Source: Peptoniphilus mikwangii (GTDB lineage Bacteria > Bacillota > Clostridia > Tissierellales > Peptoniphilaceae). Taken from it: DNA of 64,000 bases. Positions 24,901 to 32,992 of this stretch are shown one piece after another; position 1 is the first letter of the stretch, and the number at the start of each line of letters is the position of its first letter. Where the stretch lies: NCBI RefSeq assembly GCF_000468535.1, contig NZ_AUQY01000002.1:598888-662887 (forward strand). The letters run 5' to 3'. Under the pieces are notes generated by a model. That model saw only the letters and a program-made list of their open reading frames with translations, had not been told where the DNA came from and made no database searches. A program made the translations under genes and the position numbers.

Positions 24901-25758
24901 TTATCTTCCTCTGTTCATAAGAATTTTTGCAAACTCCTGTAACTCTGAAGTATCATATTGAAGAGAATTAATCTGTTCCTGTGCTCTTGTTGTAAGTCCT
25001 TCTATTCTTGATACAAGCTCATCATTACTTCTAAAATTTACCATTGTATTCTTTTCTTTTTTACTGTCTGCTTCTAAATCCAATATATCATCTCTTATTT
25101 GATATGCAATTCCTATACAATTTGCATATTCTTCAAATGTCGCTATCTCTTCATCACTTGCACCTGCAATTATTGCTCCTGATACAATTGCCGCCTTAAT
25201 TAATGCGGCAGTTTTAAGTTTATACATACTTTCACAAATATCAAGATTCATATTATAGCCATATTCCATATCTATTACTTGGCCGCCAATCATACCATGT
25301 ACTCCTGATGCGGTAAATATATACTTCATAGCCTTAATTGCTCTTTTTAACTCATCCATTTCATCATATTTATCAAGCTCTCTTGACATAACTTCCGCAG
25401 ACATATTTAAAAGTCCGTCTCCTGCAAGTATAGCTATTGCCTCTGAATATACTTTGTGATTTGTAGGCTTTCCTCTTCTTAAATCATCATTATCCATAGC
25501 CGGTAAATCATCGTGGATTAAAGAATAAGTGTGAATCAGTTCTATCGCAGTCGCAAACGGAAGAATCTTTGTAAAATCCTCACTTCCGCTAACTGACTTA
25601 TATGCTAAAAGACTAAGCAACGGTCTGACTCTTTTACCGCCTGATGAAAGAGAATAGGACATAGATTCATATACCTTTTTTTGATATTCATCGGCAGCCG
25701 TAAAGCTCCTATATATTGAATTATTAATTAATTCTATAATTTCACTGTAATTATTCAT
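24901..25758 (-). CDS. ispA: farnesyl/geranyl diphosphate synthase (polyprenyl synthetase)
   Basis: A 285-residue trans-prenyltransferase. The first Asp-rich motif 'IHDDLPAMDNDDLRRGKPTNH' (DDxxxxD) and the second 'YQIRDDILDLEAD' (DDxxD) bind Mg-diphosphate, and 'GGKRVRPLL' binds IPP. The product is probably farnesyl diphosphate for undecaprenyl synthesis. The ATG at 25758 is chosen because GGTGAT lies 9 nt upstream and it overlaps the xseB stop by 8 bp; a frame starting with GTG at 25773 is less likely. The dxs gene that often follows ispA in clostridia is absent. Confidence 0.93.
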   Translation of the reverse strand: MNNYSEIIELINNSIYRSFTAADEYQKKVYESMSYSLSSGGKRVRPLLSLLAYKSVSGSEDFTKILPFATAIELIHTYSLIHDDLPAMDNDDLRRGKPTNHKVYSEAIAILAGDGLLNMSAEVMSRELDKYDEMDELKRAIKAMKYIFTASGVHGMIGGQVIDMEYGYNMNLDICESMYKLKTAALIKAAIVSGAIIAGASDEEIATFEEYANCIGIAYQIRDDILDLEADSKKEKNTMVNFRSNDELVSRIEGLTTRAQEQINSLQYDTSELQEFAKILMNRGR

Positions 25759-25984
25759 ACAAATCATCACCACTTTTAAATTCTCTTTCCTCTACTTCTG
25801 TTCCCTCTTGCATAAGTACTTTTACCTTTCCCTCATACTCATTTAATATTTTTGAACAGTATTTAAAAAGTTTGAGTCCCTCTTCATATTTGCTTATTGA
25901 CTCTTCAAGTGATATATTATCAGACTCCAAATCTTTAACTATATTTTCAAGTCTTGAATATACACTTTCATAACTTTCACTCAT
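25751..25984 (-). CDS. xseB: exodeoxyribonuclease VII small subunit
   Basis: A 77-residue coiled-coil protein with the XseB signature 'YESVYSRLENIVKDLESDNISLEESISKYEEGLKLFKYCSKILNEYEGKV'. Several copies bind the C-terminal helices of XseA to form exonuclease VII, which degrades single-stranded DNA. The first 8 bp overlap xseA and the last 8 overlap ispA, so translation is coupled. Confidence 0.93.
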   Translation of the reverse strand: MSESYESVYSRLENIVKDLESDNISLEESISKYEEGLKLFKYCSKILNEYEGKVKVLMQEGTEVEEREFKSGDDLYE

Positions 25985-27239
25985 CTATACCACTCCCAAC
26001 TTTTGTCTTACTAATATTTGCAGTTGCAGTCCCATCAGCAAAGCTTATTAGAACTTCATCCCCTACACTTAAATCTTTAACAGAAGACACTATTGCCCCA
26101 AACTTATTCTTTAAATAAATTCTCTGTGTAAACTTACTGCTCCTAAGCTTTTCTCCAATATTATACAAAAGATTTTTATTGATTGAAATTTTTTTGTTAA
26201 ACTTCATATCAAGATTATTAAATGTCAATTCTAAATTTTGCTTTTTATATTTCACTTTATAAATAAGCTTCCATTTACTGTTCTCTAAATCAAGTTTTTT
26301 TAAGCTTTCTAATTTATTTGCATAAAATTTTTCAAACTTAATATTTAAAATTTCGCCTAATAAATCAATTCTACTTGTATTATCTTCAACTTTTTGCTGT
26401 AAAATTTTATCCAATCTATTTTTTAAAAGATATAATCTATTTTCTAAATCTTCCTTACTCATAGATACCATTTCCGCTGCTGCAGATGGAGTAGGTGCTC
26501 TTAAATCACTTACAAAATCACTTATAACATAATCTATTTCATGCCCTACAGCGGATATTATCGGTATACTCATAGAATAAATTTTTCTGGCAAGTTCTTC
26601 ATCATTAAAACAAAAAAGTTCTTCAAGAGATCCGCCACCACGACCTATTATAATTACATCAACAGGATTTTTTTCAAAATAATTAAGCCCTCCAATAAGC
26701 TGACTTGTCGCAAAATCACCCTGTACATTTGATGGATACAACAATATATCGACAGCAGGGTTTCTTCTTGAAAGTACATTTATTATATCTCTTATGGCAG
26801 CTCCTGTCGGAGAAGTTATAACACCTACTCTTTGCGGAAAATATGGAATTTTCTTTTTCTTTGACTCATCAAAAATCCCCTCTTTATAAAGAGATTCTTT
26901 TAATGATAAATACCTTTCATATAAATCGCCAAGACCGACTATCTTCATATCTCTTACATATAAATTTATTAATCCGTCTTTTTCAAAAATTGATACAGAG
27001 CCCTTTACTATTACACTATCTCCGTTTTTCGGACTGAAATTAATCGAACAAGCTTCACTAAAATACATAATTGCATTTATCTTTGCATAATCATCTTTTA
27101 ATGAAAAATATAAATTTCCATTTGTATGCTTCTTAAAATTTGATATTTCTCCTTCAACAGTTACATCCGCTAAAAGATAGTCCATGGCAATATATTTCTT
27201 TATATATTTATTAAGTTCTCTTACTTTTATTGCATTCAT
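25977..27239 (-). CDS. xseA: exodeoxyribonuclease VII large subunit
   Basis: A 420-residue protein. The N-terminal OB fold ('VRELNKYIKKYIAMDYLLADVTVEGEISNFKKHTNGNLYFSLKD') is followed by the catalytic domain with 'RVGVITSPTGAAIRDIINVLSRRNP', 'IIIGRGGGSLEELFCFNDEELARKIYSMSIPIISAVGHEIDYVISDFVSDLRAPTPSAAAEM', and a helical C-terminal part that binds XseB. It is the catalytic subunit of ExoVII. A GC-rich hairpin without a T-run lies between nusB and this gene. Confidence 0.95.
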   Translation of the reverse strand: MNAIKVRELNKYIKKYIAMDYLLADVTVEGEISNFKKHTNGNLYFSLKDDYAKINAIMYFSEACSINFSPKNGDSVIVKGSVSIFEKDGLINLYVRDMKIVGLGDLYERYLSLKESLYKEGIFDESKKKKIPYFPQRVGVITSPTGAAIRDIINVLSRRNPAVDILLYPSNVQGDFATSQLIGGLNYFEKNPVDVIIIGRGGGSLEELFCFNDEELARKIYSMSIPIISAVGHEIDYVISDFVSDLRAPTPSAAAEMVSMSKEDLENRLYLLKNRLDKILQQKVEDNTSRIDLLGEILNIKFEKFYANKLESLKKLDLENSKWKLIYKVKYKKQNLELTFNNLDMKFNKKISINKNLLYNIGEKLRSSKFTQRIYLKNKFGAIVSSVKDLSVGDEVLISFADGTATANISKTKVGSGIDE

Positions 27240-27263
27240 TCCACTACACCATTAAATGAGAAC

Positions 27264-27290
27264 CGAGAGCAAGGCTCACTGCTGCTCTCG
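27264..27290 (-). other. GC-rich intergenic hairpin between nusB and xseA
   Basis: A perfect 8-bp stem (CGAGAGCA / TGCTCTCG) with an 11-nt loop spans the last codons of nusB. No run of T follows, so it is unlikely to be an intrinsic terminator. It could be an mRNA processing or stability element within the operon. Confidence 0.5.
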
Positions 27291-27701
27291 TTGATTTTCC
27301 ACATGCATACTTCTGTAAATGCTACCTAAAATTCCGTTAATAAACTTGGAAGATTCACTTGAACCAAATTGCTTTGATATTTCAACCGCTTCATTTATTG
27401 ATACCTCTTCTGGAATATCATCTCTATATAAAATTTCATATATTGCAATCCTTAATACTTCCTTATCAACTTTTGCAAGTCTGTTTAAACTCCAGCCTTC
27501 AAGATGACTTTGTATAGTTTGATCAATATTTTCTAAATTTTTTATAATTTCAGGAATTGTGGAGTTAATATAATCTTTCTCCTCTTCCGAAAATTCAAAA
27601 TTTTCTAAAAAAGTATTTAATCCGTCAGAAGAAAAGTCATCTGTTATATCCATTTGATATAGAACTTGCATTTGTCCTATACGTGCTTTCTTCCTACTCA
27701 T
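27276..27701 (-). CDS. nusB: transcription antitermination factor NusB
   Basis: A 141-residue all-helical RNA-binding protein. 'RKKARIGQMQVLYQMDIT' at the N-terminus and 'LAKVDKEVLRIAIYEILYRDDIPEEVSINEAVEISKQFGSSESSKFINGILGSI' at the C-terminus are the NusB signatures. With S10 it binds boxA in rRNA leaders and supports antitermination. It lies between the Asp23 protein gene and xseA, the standard clostridial neighbourhood. Confidence 0.95.
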   Translation of the reverse strand: MSRKKARIGQMQVLYQMDITDDFSSDGLNTFLENFEFSEEEKDYINSTIPEIIKNLENIDQTIQSHLEGWSLNRLAKVDKEVLRIAIYEILYRDDIPEEVSINEAVEISKQFGSSESSKFINGILGSIYRSMHVENQREQQ

Positions 27702-27703
27702 TA

Positions 27704-28087
27704 TTAAGCCCTTGCCTTCTCTTTTTCCGTTAAAGCTATTCCGCTTACATGAATGTTTACTTCTACTACATCAAGTCCTGTCATATTTTCAACTGCTTCT
27801 TTTACTTTTTCTTGAACATTTTTACAAATTTCAACTATATTTTTTCCGTAAAGAACGGTAATAAACATATCTATAACTGCTTCTTGTTCTCCAACGCTAA
27901 CTTTTACTCCACGCGCAAGATTTTTAACTCCAAGCATATCTGTTACACTTGCCTTTAATGTAGATTGCATTTCAACTACACCTTCTACACCTTCAGCTGC
28001 AACAGCTGCTATTGTAGCAATTACATCATCTGCAATTTTGACATTGCCGTCATTCATTGCATCTACTAAATATTTTTCAGACATCAT
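27704..28087 (-). CDS. Asp23/Gls24 family envelope stress protein
   Basis: A 127-residue protein with the Asp23 core 'IADDVIATIAAVAAEGVEGVVEM' and 'GVKVSVGEQEAVIDMFITVLYGKNIVEICKNVQEKVKEAVENMTGLDVVEVNIHVSGI'. In clostridia such a gene (YqhY-like) commonly precedes nusB and is linked to lipid metabolism or envelope homeostasis; the molecular function is uncertain. GGAGGTG precedes two adjacent ATGs at 28087 and 28084; either could be used. It is the first gene of the 16-gene leftward unit. Confidence 0.9.
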   Translation of the reverse strand: MMSEKYLVDAMNDGNVKIADDVIATIAAVAAEGVEGVVEMQSTLKASVTDMLGVKNLARGVKVSVGEQEAVIDMFITVLYGKNIVEICKNVQEKVKEAVENMTGLDVVEVNIHVSGIALTEKEKARA

Positions 28088-28110
28088 AACACCTCCGTAT
28101 TCTGTATTCA

Positions 28111-28139
28111 ATTATATCAAATAATGCCTTCATATTCAA
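28111..28139 (-). promoter_or_regulatory. promoter of the Asp23-nusB-...-flavoprotein operon
   Basis: Minus strand TTGAAT (28134-28139), 17-bp spacer, TATAAT (28111-28116), 24 nt before the first gene. No other clear promoter or terminator was seen in the following 12.6 kb. Confidence 0.7.
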
Positions 28140-28145
28140 TTTATA

Positions 28146-28176
28146 ACAAAAAAGGTCTCTTATACCAAGAGACCTT
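28146..28176 (-). terminator. terminator of the efp unit
   Basis: Minus strand stem AAGGTCTCTT / AAGAGACCTT with a 5-nt loop, followed by TTTTTTGTT. Confidence 0.92.
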
Positions 28177-28182
28177 AATTAA

Positions 28183-28521
28183 TTAGTCTTCAACTTCATC
28201 ACAACAATCGCAATCCCCGTTGCAGCATTCGTCCAACTCGTCATAATATGAATCATCATCAAAATCGAAATCGTCATCATACAAATCGAAATCATCATCA
28301 TCAGATTCATCATATACATAATCTTCTAAGCTCGATAAATCTTCTTCTATAATGTCAACATACTCTTCAAGATCTTCTTGAGCATCTCTTATTTCTTCTG
28401 CCATTTCAGAAAGAACATCAATGATTTCTACTAAAAGTTTTCCCTCTTTAGAACTTTCATCAATTCCGTATCCGTCTGCTAAACCTTCTAAATAAGCTAT
28501 TCTGTTCAATATATTTTCCAT
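28183..28521 (-). CDS. CD1247-like acidic protein
   Basis: A 112-residue protein. The first 70 residues match the CD1247 N-terminal domain of clostridia ('RIAYLEGLADGYGIDESSKEGKLLVEIIDVLSEMAEEI...EDLSSLEDYVYD'). A very acidic Asp/Tyr-rich stretch (about 75-95) and a short Cys-rich end (CCNGDCDCC) follow, in the place where relatives carry a zinc-binding segment. The function is unknown. It follows efp after 9 nt and precedes a strong terminator, so the two are cotranscribed. Confidence 0.8.
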   Translation of the reverse strand: MENILNRIAYLEGLADGYGIDESSKEGKLLVEIIDVLSEMAEEIRDAQEDLEEYVDIIEEDLSSLEDYVYDESDDDDFDLYDDDFDFDDDSYYDELDECCNGDCDCCDEVED

Positions 28522-28530
28522 AATATCCTC

Positions 28531-29088
28531 CTATACTCTTGACATATATTCTCCGGTTCTTGTATCTATTCTTATTTTATCCCCGGTATTTACAAACAAA
28601 GGTACATTCAATGTAAAACCTGTTTCAACTGTTGCAGGCTTAGTTCCGCCTGATGAAGTATCACCCTTAACTCCCGGTTCTGTTTGTGTAACTTCCAACT
28701 CAACAAAGTTTGCAGGTGCAACTCTAAACGGCTTTCCTTGATAAAAGTTAATAACCGCAACATCATTTTCTCTCATAAAGTTAAGAGCCTCTTCTACCAT
28801 ATCTTCTTCCATAGGAACTTGTTCATAAGTTTCATTATCCATGAAATAATATAAGTCTCCATCTTTATATAAATATTGCATTTCTCTTGTCTCTATTACT
28901 GCTTTTTCATATTTTTCAGACGGATTAAATGTTGTATCTTTTATTCCACCGGTAAGTACTGATTTGATTTTTGTTCTTACAAACGCAGCTCCTTTTCCAG
29001 GTTTTACATGTTGAAAATCAATTACTTCATAAACATCTCCGTCCATTTCAAATGTAACACCTTTTCTAAAATCACCTGCTGTAATCAT
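28531..29088 (-). CDS. efp: elongation factor P
   Basis: A 185-residue three-domain protein. Domain I begins '[44 protein letters not shown]', where the tip loop 'KPGKGAAF' contains the conserved Lys that may be modified. The OB domains end with '[17 protein letters not shown]'. EF-P helps the ribosome through polyproline stretches. It has its own promoter and a strong AGGAGG site. Confidence 0.97.
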   Translation of the reverse strand: MITAGDFRKGVTFEMDGDVYEVIDFQHVKPGKGAAFVRTKIKSVLTGGIKDTTFNPSEKYEKAVIETREMQYLYKDGDLYYFMDNETYEQVPMEEDMVEEALNFMRENDVAVINFYQGKPFRVAPANFVELEVTQTEPGVKGDTSSGGTKPATVETGFTLNVPLFVNTGDKIRIDTRTGEYMSRV

Positions 29089-29119
29089 AATTTACCTCCT
29101 AAATTTATCTCTATACTTT

Positions 29120-29148
29120 ATTATATCAATATGCGAACTACCTATCAA
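29120..29148 (-). promoter_or_regulatory. efp promoter
   Basis: Minus strand TTGATA (29143-29148), 17-bp spacer, TATAAT (29120-29125), about 30 nt upstream of the start codon. Confidence 0.75.
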
Positions 29149-29156
29149 GACAAATG

Positions 29157-30122
29157 TTATATTTCAGGCAAACTCTTTTGAATTGTATTAATCTTCGGCC
29201 TTATAAAATTTTTTATATGCTCTGAATACCTATTTACTAAATCAAAATCATATTCTGAATTCAAATTATTTTCAGAATTTCCACATGTATTTATAGTTAT
29301 TCCTTTGACATTTATCTGCGCTTTGGAATCAATATAATTTATATTCCCCTTTAAATTTAAAATCCCCTGAATTTCAATGTCCTTATAAAGATAAACTGAC
29401 GATAACTCCACTATGCCATAAATTTTAACAGCATCTTCAATCGCAACTGTCCCGCCGATTTGTTTTAAATATATGTCATCATAGCATGAATACTTATGTA
29501 AAATATTTTCTTTGACCGTTTTTCCAAACTCGGTTTCCTCTATTTCCTCTGTATATATTATTATATTTAAACCGTCTTTTTTCATATAACAGTCTTGTGA
29601 AATTTCAATTACTCTTGCTATACTCTTGTTTGCATCGTTGAAATCAATTTCTGTTTCTTTTAAATTGTTAATTTCATCCCCCTCTAATATCCTCGGGTTT
29701 AATATGGACTTTTCCATAGTGAAAAGACTATTCACTATTTCTCCCTTTGCAAAACAACTTTCTTCTATTCCATTATATTCTATTACTGAAGTTATCAAAA
29801 ATCCATTTTTAGAAAATGTTGAATCATTACAAATTTCTAATTTTTTTATTTCAACATCATCAACAGTGTATTCCGGTTTAATATTCAAAAAATCATTTTT
29901 GCCGTCATAATAAATTTTTCTGCATACCTCTTTCAATTTATCATAGTCGGAAATAGAAATATTGATCATTGATTCAGCATGCATTTCAGCTTGAATTGAA
30001 TCTCTTTCGTTTTTATATATTATCAAATTATTATTAAATATTCCAATCATATAACTTATTGCTATAACTATAACAGCTATTACTAAAATTGTTATTAAAT
30101 ATGTATATCCGTTCTTTCTCAT
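29157..30122 (-). CDS. PilX/GspK-like large pseudopilin-related protein
   Basis: A 321-residue protein with a short basic N-terminus and one hydrophobic helix (residues 6-28, starting 'NGYTYLITILVIAVIVIAISYMIG'). It resembles the N-terminus of prepilins but has Ile where the +5 Glu should be, as in large minor pseudopilins of the PilX/GspK type. The extracytoplasmic remainder has no domain I recognise. It is the last gene of the pseudopilin group and overlaps the upstream gene by 4 bp. The role as a tip or priming pseudopilin is inferred from position and size. Confidence 0.65.
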   Translation of the reverse strand: MRKNGYTYLITILVIAVIVIAISYMIGIFNNNLIIYKNERDSIQAEMHAESMINISISDYDKLKEVCRKIYYDGKNDFLNIKPEYTVDDVEIKKLEICNDSTFSKNGFLITSVIEYNGIEESCFAKGEIVNSLFTMEKSILNPRILEGDEINNLKETEIDFNDANKSIARVIEISQDCYMKKDGLNIIIYTEEIEETEFGKTVKENILHKYSCYDDIYLKQIGGTVAIEDAVKIYGIVELSSVYLYKDIEIQGILNLKGNINYIDSKAQINVKGITINTCGNSENNLNSEYDFDLVNRYSEHIKNFIRPKINTIQKSLPEI

Positions 30123-30655
30123 TTGATTTCTCCGAAAGTTCTATTTATAATTTCAATTTCATACTTCTTTGAAACTCCATTTAATTCATGCTCTATATTC
30201 AATTTTATAATCTCATCATTTACAGTGCTGTCTACAGACTTTATGTTCTTTGCTATAATATTTGTTCCGGTCTTACCGGTGATTAAGTTTCCTTCAAAAA
30301 TACTATTTCTGACAAGCGCCTTTCTTTTTATTGAACTGTCACTAAAAACATAATACACATATCTATATTTCTTTCCTTTTTTAGCATTAAAAACATTTAC
30401 AAGTGCAAATCCCAAAGAATTTTTGTTTTCATTTTTAATTATATAATCTGCAGAGGCAACTTCTCTGTATATATAATTTGACGAAAAATAGGAGCTGTTT
30501 AAAAATTCATTACCGCTTGATGAGATTGTAATTGTTTTTGCCACAAGCCCAAAAATTGATGATAGTACAGAAAAAATAATCATAGAAATACCTATGGCAA
30601 GAACCAATTCAATTAGAGTAAAGCCCTTTTGACGGAAATATTTCTTCAACCTCAA
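30119..30655 (-). CDS. type IV pilin-like protein (PilW/GspJ-like)
   Basis: A 178-residue protein with a canonical class III signal: 'RQKGFTLIELVLAIGISMIIFSVLSSIFGLV', cleavage expected after Gly with Glu at +5. The globular part is beta-rich, typical of minor pseudopilins. The start is probably the TTG at 30655, because GGGGGAG lies 6 nt upstream; an ATG at 30670 lies at the front of that motif and has no site of its own. The coding region overlaps the upstream pseudopilin gene by about 47 bp. Confidence 0.8.
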   Translation of the reverse strand: MRLKKYFRQKGFTLIELVLAIGISMIIFSVLSSIFGLVAKTITISSSGNEFLNSSYFSSNYIYREVASADYIIKNENKNSLGFALVNVFNAKKGKKYRYVYYVFSDSSIKRKALVRNSIFEGNLITGKTGTNIIAKNIKSVDSTVNDEIIKLNIEHELNGVSKKYEIEIINRTFGEIK

Positions 30656-30959
30656 TTTTTTCTCCCCCATCTCTATATAATATAATTTTAATTTTTGTTA
30701 AATTATCAGAAATATTATCTTCCTGTATATAATACTTGTACTCTTTTGGAATTACTATGTCATAAGTACCTGTGCCATAGTATTTAGACGCTCCTACTAC
30801 CTCCATTTGATTTTTAAGCATCATATACGAATCGGAAATATCCATGATCTTTTCTCTGCTTGAAATAAAATTTATACTCGCAGGAATTAAAACAGATGCA
30901 ATTATCGCAATGATTGCTATTGAAAGAATGACATCCAATAACATAAAACCCTTTTTCAT
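30609..30959 (-). CDS. pilin-like minor pseudopilin with Asp at +5
   Basis: A 116-residue protein beginning 'MKKGFMLLDVILSIAIIAIIASVLIPASINF', a class III signal in which the usual FTLIE is FMLLD, so the +5 residue is Asp instead of Glu. The size and position between GspH-like and GspJ-like genes match GspI/ComGE-type minor pseudopilins. It would assemble in a pilus or type II-like pseudopilus tip. Whether prepilin peptidase and methylase accept the +5 Asp cannot be judged from sequence. Confidence 0.78.
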   Translation of the reverse strand: MKKGFMLLDVILSIAIIAIIASVLIPASINFISSREKIMDISDSYMMLKNQMEVVGASKYYGTGTYDIVIPKEYKYYIQEDNISDNLTKIKIILYRDGGEKIEVEEIFPSKGLYSN

Positions 30960-31384
30960 TTTTTAAAATTCACCTTACCTGTAACCGGTTCAATTGTTAT
31001 AAAATATTCTTTATTCCCATACCTTAAAGTTATAGTTTGTGCATTAGAATAACTTGGGGCACCGCTTTTTGTAAAAGTTATACTTTTTCTTCCGTACTTG
31101 TCATTAGCCATAGACATATCAATTTTTTGTGACAGCCTGTATTTTTCTCTGAATTTGTTGCATTTGATTTCATAGCTGTTATCTTCAAAAAATGTAATTT
31201 TTGATGAATTTTTTTGTGAGATTGCTAAATTTCTTGAATATCTTAAATTTTCAAACAGTTCATCCATGCTTTTCAGTGCTTCATAGTCCGATACAATGCT
31301 GCTTTTATATATACCAACAGATAAAATTATGATTATAATTGAAATAGTAAGTATAAGTTCAATTAAAGTAAATCCCTTTTTCAT
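30956..31384 (-). CDS. type IV pilin-like protein (GspH/FimT/ComGD-like)
   Basis: A 142-residue protein with a perfect class III leader 'MKKGFTLIELILTISIIIIILSVGIY'. The following 'LKSMDELFENLRYSRNLAISQKNSSKITF' is the pattern of GspH/FimT minor pseudopilins, and a beta-rich C-terminal part ends 'EYFITIEPVTGKVNFKK'. It is exported and assembled by a type IV pilus-like machine whose motor genes are not in this window. It overlaps both neighbours by 4 bp. Confidence 0.85.
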   Translation of the reverse strand: MKKGFTLIELILTISIIIIILSVGIYKSSIVSDYEALKSMDELFENLRYSRNLAISQKNSSKITFFEDNSYEIKCNKFREKYRLSQKIDMSMANDKYGRKSITFTKSGAPSYSNAQTITLRYGNKEYFITIEPVTGKVNFKK

Positions 31385-32448
31385 AGCATTCCCTCAAAAT
31401 CACCGACAGAAAAAATTCCATTTTCACGTTCTCCTTCATTTAGCTTATAATATATTCCAACAAAATCACCGACATTCTCGATATTTATATCATTAACTTC
31501 TCCACATTTAACCTTATCTTTCAAAGAAATCTTTTCTCTTCCGTAAATTCCAAATTCACCGTCAAAATTATCCGGTGCATATAATTTAAATTTTAAATTT
31601 TTTAATTCCAACTCTTGATTGAATAAAATCAAAATTTCATTACTTCCACTTTCATTATGTAATTCATAATATATTACCAATTCATCCTTGTTATCTTTTG
31701 CAAACATACTCCCGTTATTTTTAGAAGCATATAATAATGTTGCATTTTCATAATCAATTCCCAAGCTATTTTTTATATTATTATCCAATATACTGTTTTT
31801 ACCACTATTCTCATTTGAAATTTTCTCAATTTTCTTTTCGGTCAATTGCTCTTCGCTTGAAAATGAGGTTTTATTTTCTATTCTGCTCTTTAAAAATTCT
31901 TTCTTAAGATTTATACTCTCATCAATCTTTTTTTCACTCTTAATTACTTTAGGCATCTGCGTGTCCATTTTTTCATCGTTAATTTTTATATAAACGCTAT
32001 ATATCTCTTCATCTTCCCTCTGTATCGAAATAGAATCAACGAGATATTGTTTCGAAATTTCTAAAACTCCACTTATATTTTTTCTATCGGTTGTCAGATT
32101 TACTTCATTTGAATTTACATTCTGAATTTCAGCTATATCTTTAAGCAACAAATTTATATAATCTGAATTTCCTTCATTAAAACTCTTATGATAATTAAAT
32201 CTATCTATTTTAGACATACTATCGTTTTTCTGATTTAAAAAATTAATATTCTCAATAATTTTATTTTTAGTTGAAATTTCGTTTTTAGTCTCTTCAATTT
32301 TGAAATTTATAGACTTATATTTAACAAAAACCGGAGAAATAAATACAAGATAAAAAATAAGTTCCAATAAAATTGCAATAAATATGCCTATCAAAACCTT
32401 TTCCCTCTTTGTAAAATTACTTAAGCTAAATTTGCCGATAATTTTCAT
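31381..32448 (-). CDS. PilO/GspM-like inner-membrane assembly protein
   Basis: A 355-residue bitopic protein: short cytoplasmic N-terminus, one transmembrane helix (about 17-40, 'EKVLIGIFIAILLELIFYLVFISPVFVKY'), then a coiled coil ('INFKIEETKNEISTKNKIIENINFLNQ') and a ferredoxin-like region. This is the layout of PilO/GspM alignment proteins, and the gene directly precedes the pseudopilin genes. The C-terminal 150 residues look like an extra beta domain not usual for PilO. The call is by architecture and context, not strong motifs. Confidence 0.6.
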   Translation of the reverse strand: MKIIGKFSLSNFTKREKVLIGIFIAILLELIFYLVFISPVFVKYKSINFKIEETKNEISTKNKIIENINFLNQKNDSMSKIDRFNYHKSFNEGNSDYINLLLKDIAEIQNVNSNEVNLTTDRKNISGVLEISKQYLVDSISIQREDEEIYSVYIKINDEKMDTQMPKVIKSEKKIDESINLKKEFLKSRIENKTSFSSEEQLTEKKIEKISNENSGKNSILDNNIKNSLGIDYENATLLYASKNNGSMFAKDNKDELVIYYELHNESGSNEILILFNQELELKNLKFKLYAPDNFDGEFGIYGREKISLKDKVKCGEVNDINIENVGDFVGIYYKLNEGERENGIFSVGDFEGML

Positions 32449-32990
32449 AATACCACCTTTTTTAATTCCTCTCTCATAATTTTATGAGTACTTATAGTTG
32501 GATGTATTCCGTCAAAAAACAGGCTATCATAATCTTTATAATTTCCCAGTATCTTATAATAATTAATTATGTTAAATTCTCTACACCTTGCTAAATTCAC
32601 TAAAAATTCTTGATATAACTCAAGCTTTCTATTTACTGATAAAAATATCGAGCTGTTGCACCAACCGTAAGTTGCATCAGAAGACAAAAAATGTGGTGCG
32701 CACAAAACTATTTTTGAACACCTGCCGGTTATACTGTCAGCTATCCTCTCAATATTTTTTTCTACATCATAAAAACTTATTTCAGATAAAAAGTCATTGA
32801 TCCCCACATACAATAAAAATGTATCTTTAAAATCAACTCTATTAATTAAATTTAAAACATCAAGTGATGTTGTCCCATTTATTCCGAAATTATTTATGAT
32901 TATATCCTTCCTATCGATATTTACAAATGAGTTCTCTCTTCCAACTCCAAACCCTGCAACAACTGAATCGCCAAATGCATTTATTATCAT
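32445..32990 (-). CDS. SGNH/GDSL-type esterase
   Basis: A 181-residue SGNH hydrolase. Block I 'NAFGDSVVAGFGVG' carries the catalytic Ser, block II 'FGINGTTS' the oxyanion Gly, block III 'YVGINDF' the Asn, and block V 'FFDGIHPTISTH' the Asp/His pair. No signal peptide is seen, so it is probably cytoplasmic. It overlaps the PilO-like gene by 4 bp and follows the RNase E/G gene. The substrate is unknown; acyl-ester or acetyl-ester hydrolysis is the family role. Confidence 0.88.
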   Translation of the reverse strand: MIINAFGDSVVAGFGVGRENSFVNIDRKDIIINNFGINGTTSLDVLNLINRVDFKDTFLLYVGINDFLSEISFYDVEKNIERIADSITGRCSKIVLCAPHFLSSDATYGWCNSSIFLSVNRKLELYQEFLVNLARCREFNIINYYKILGNYKDYDSLFFDGIHPTISTHKIMREELKKVVL

Positions 32991-32992
32991 AA

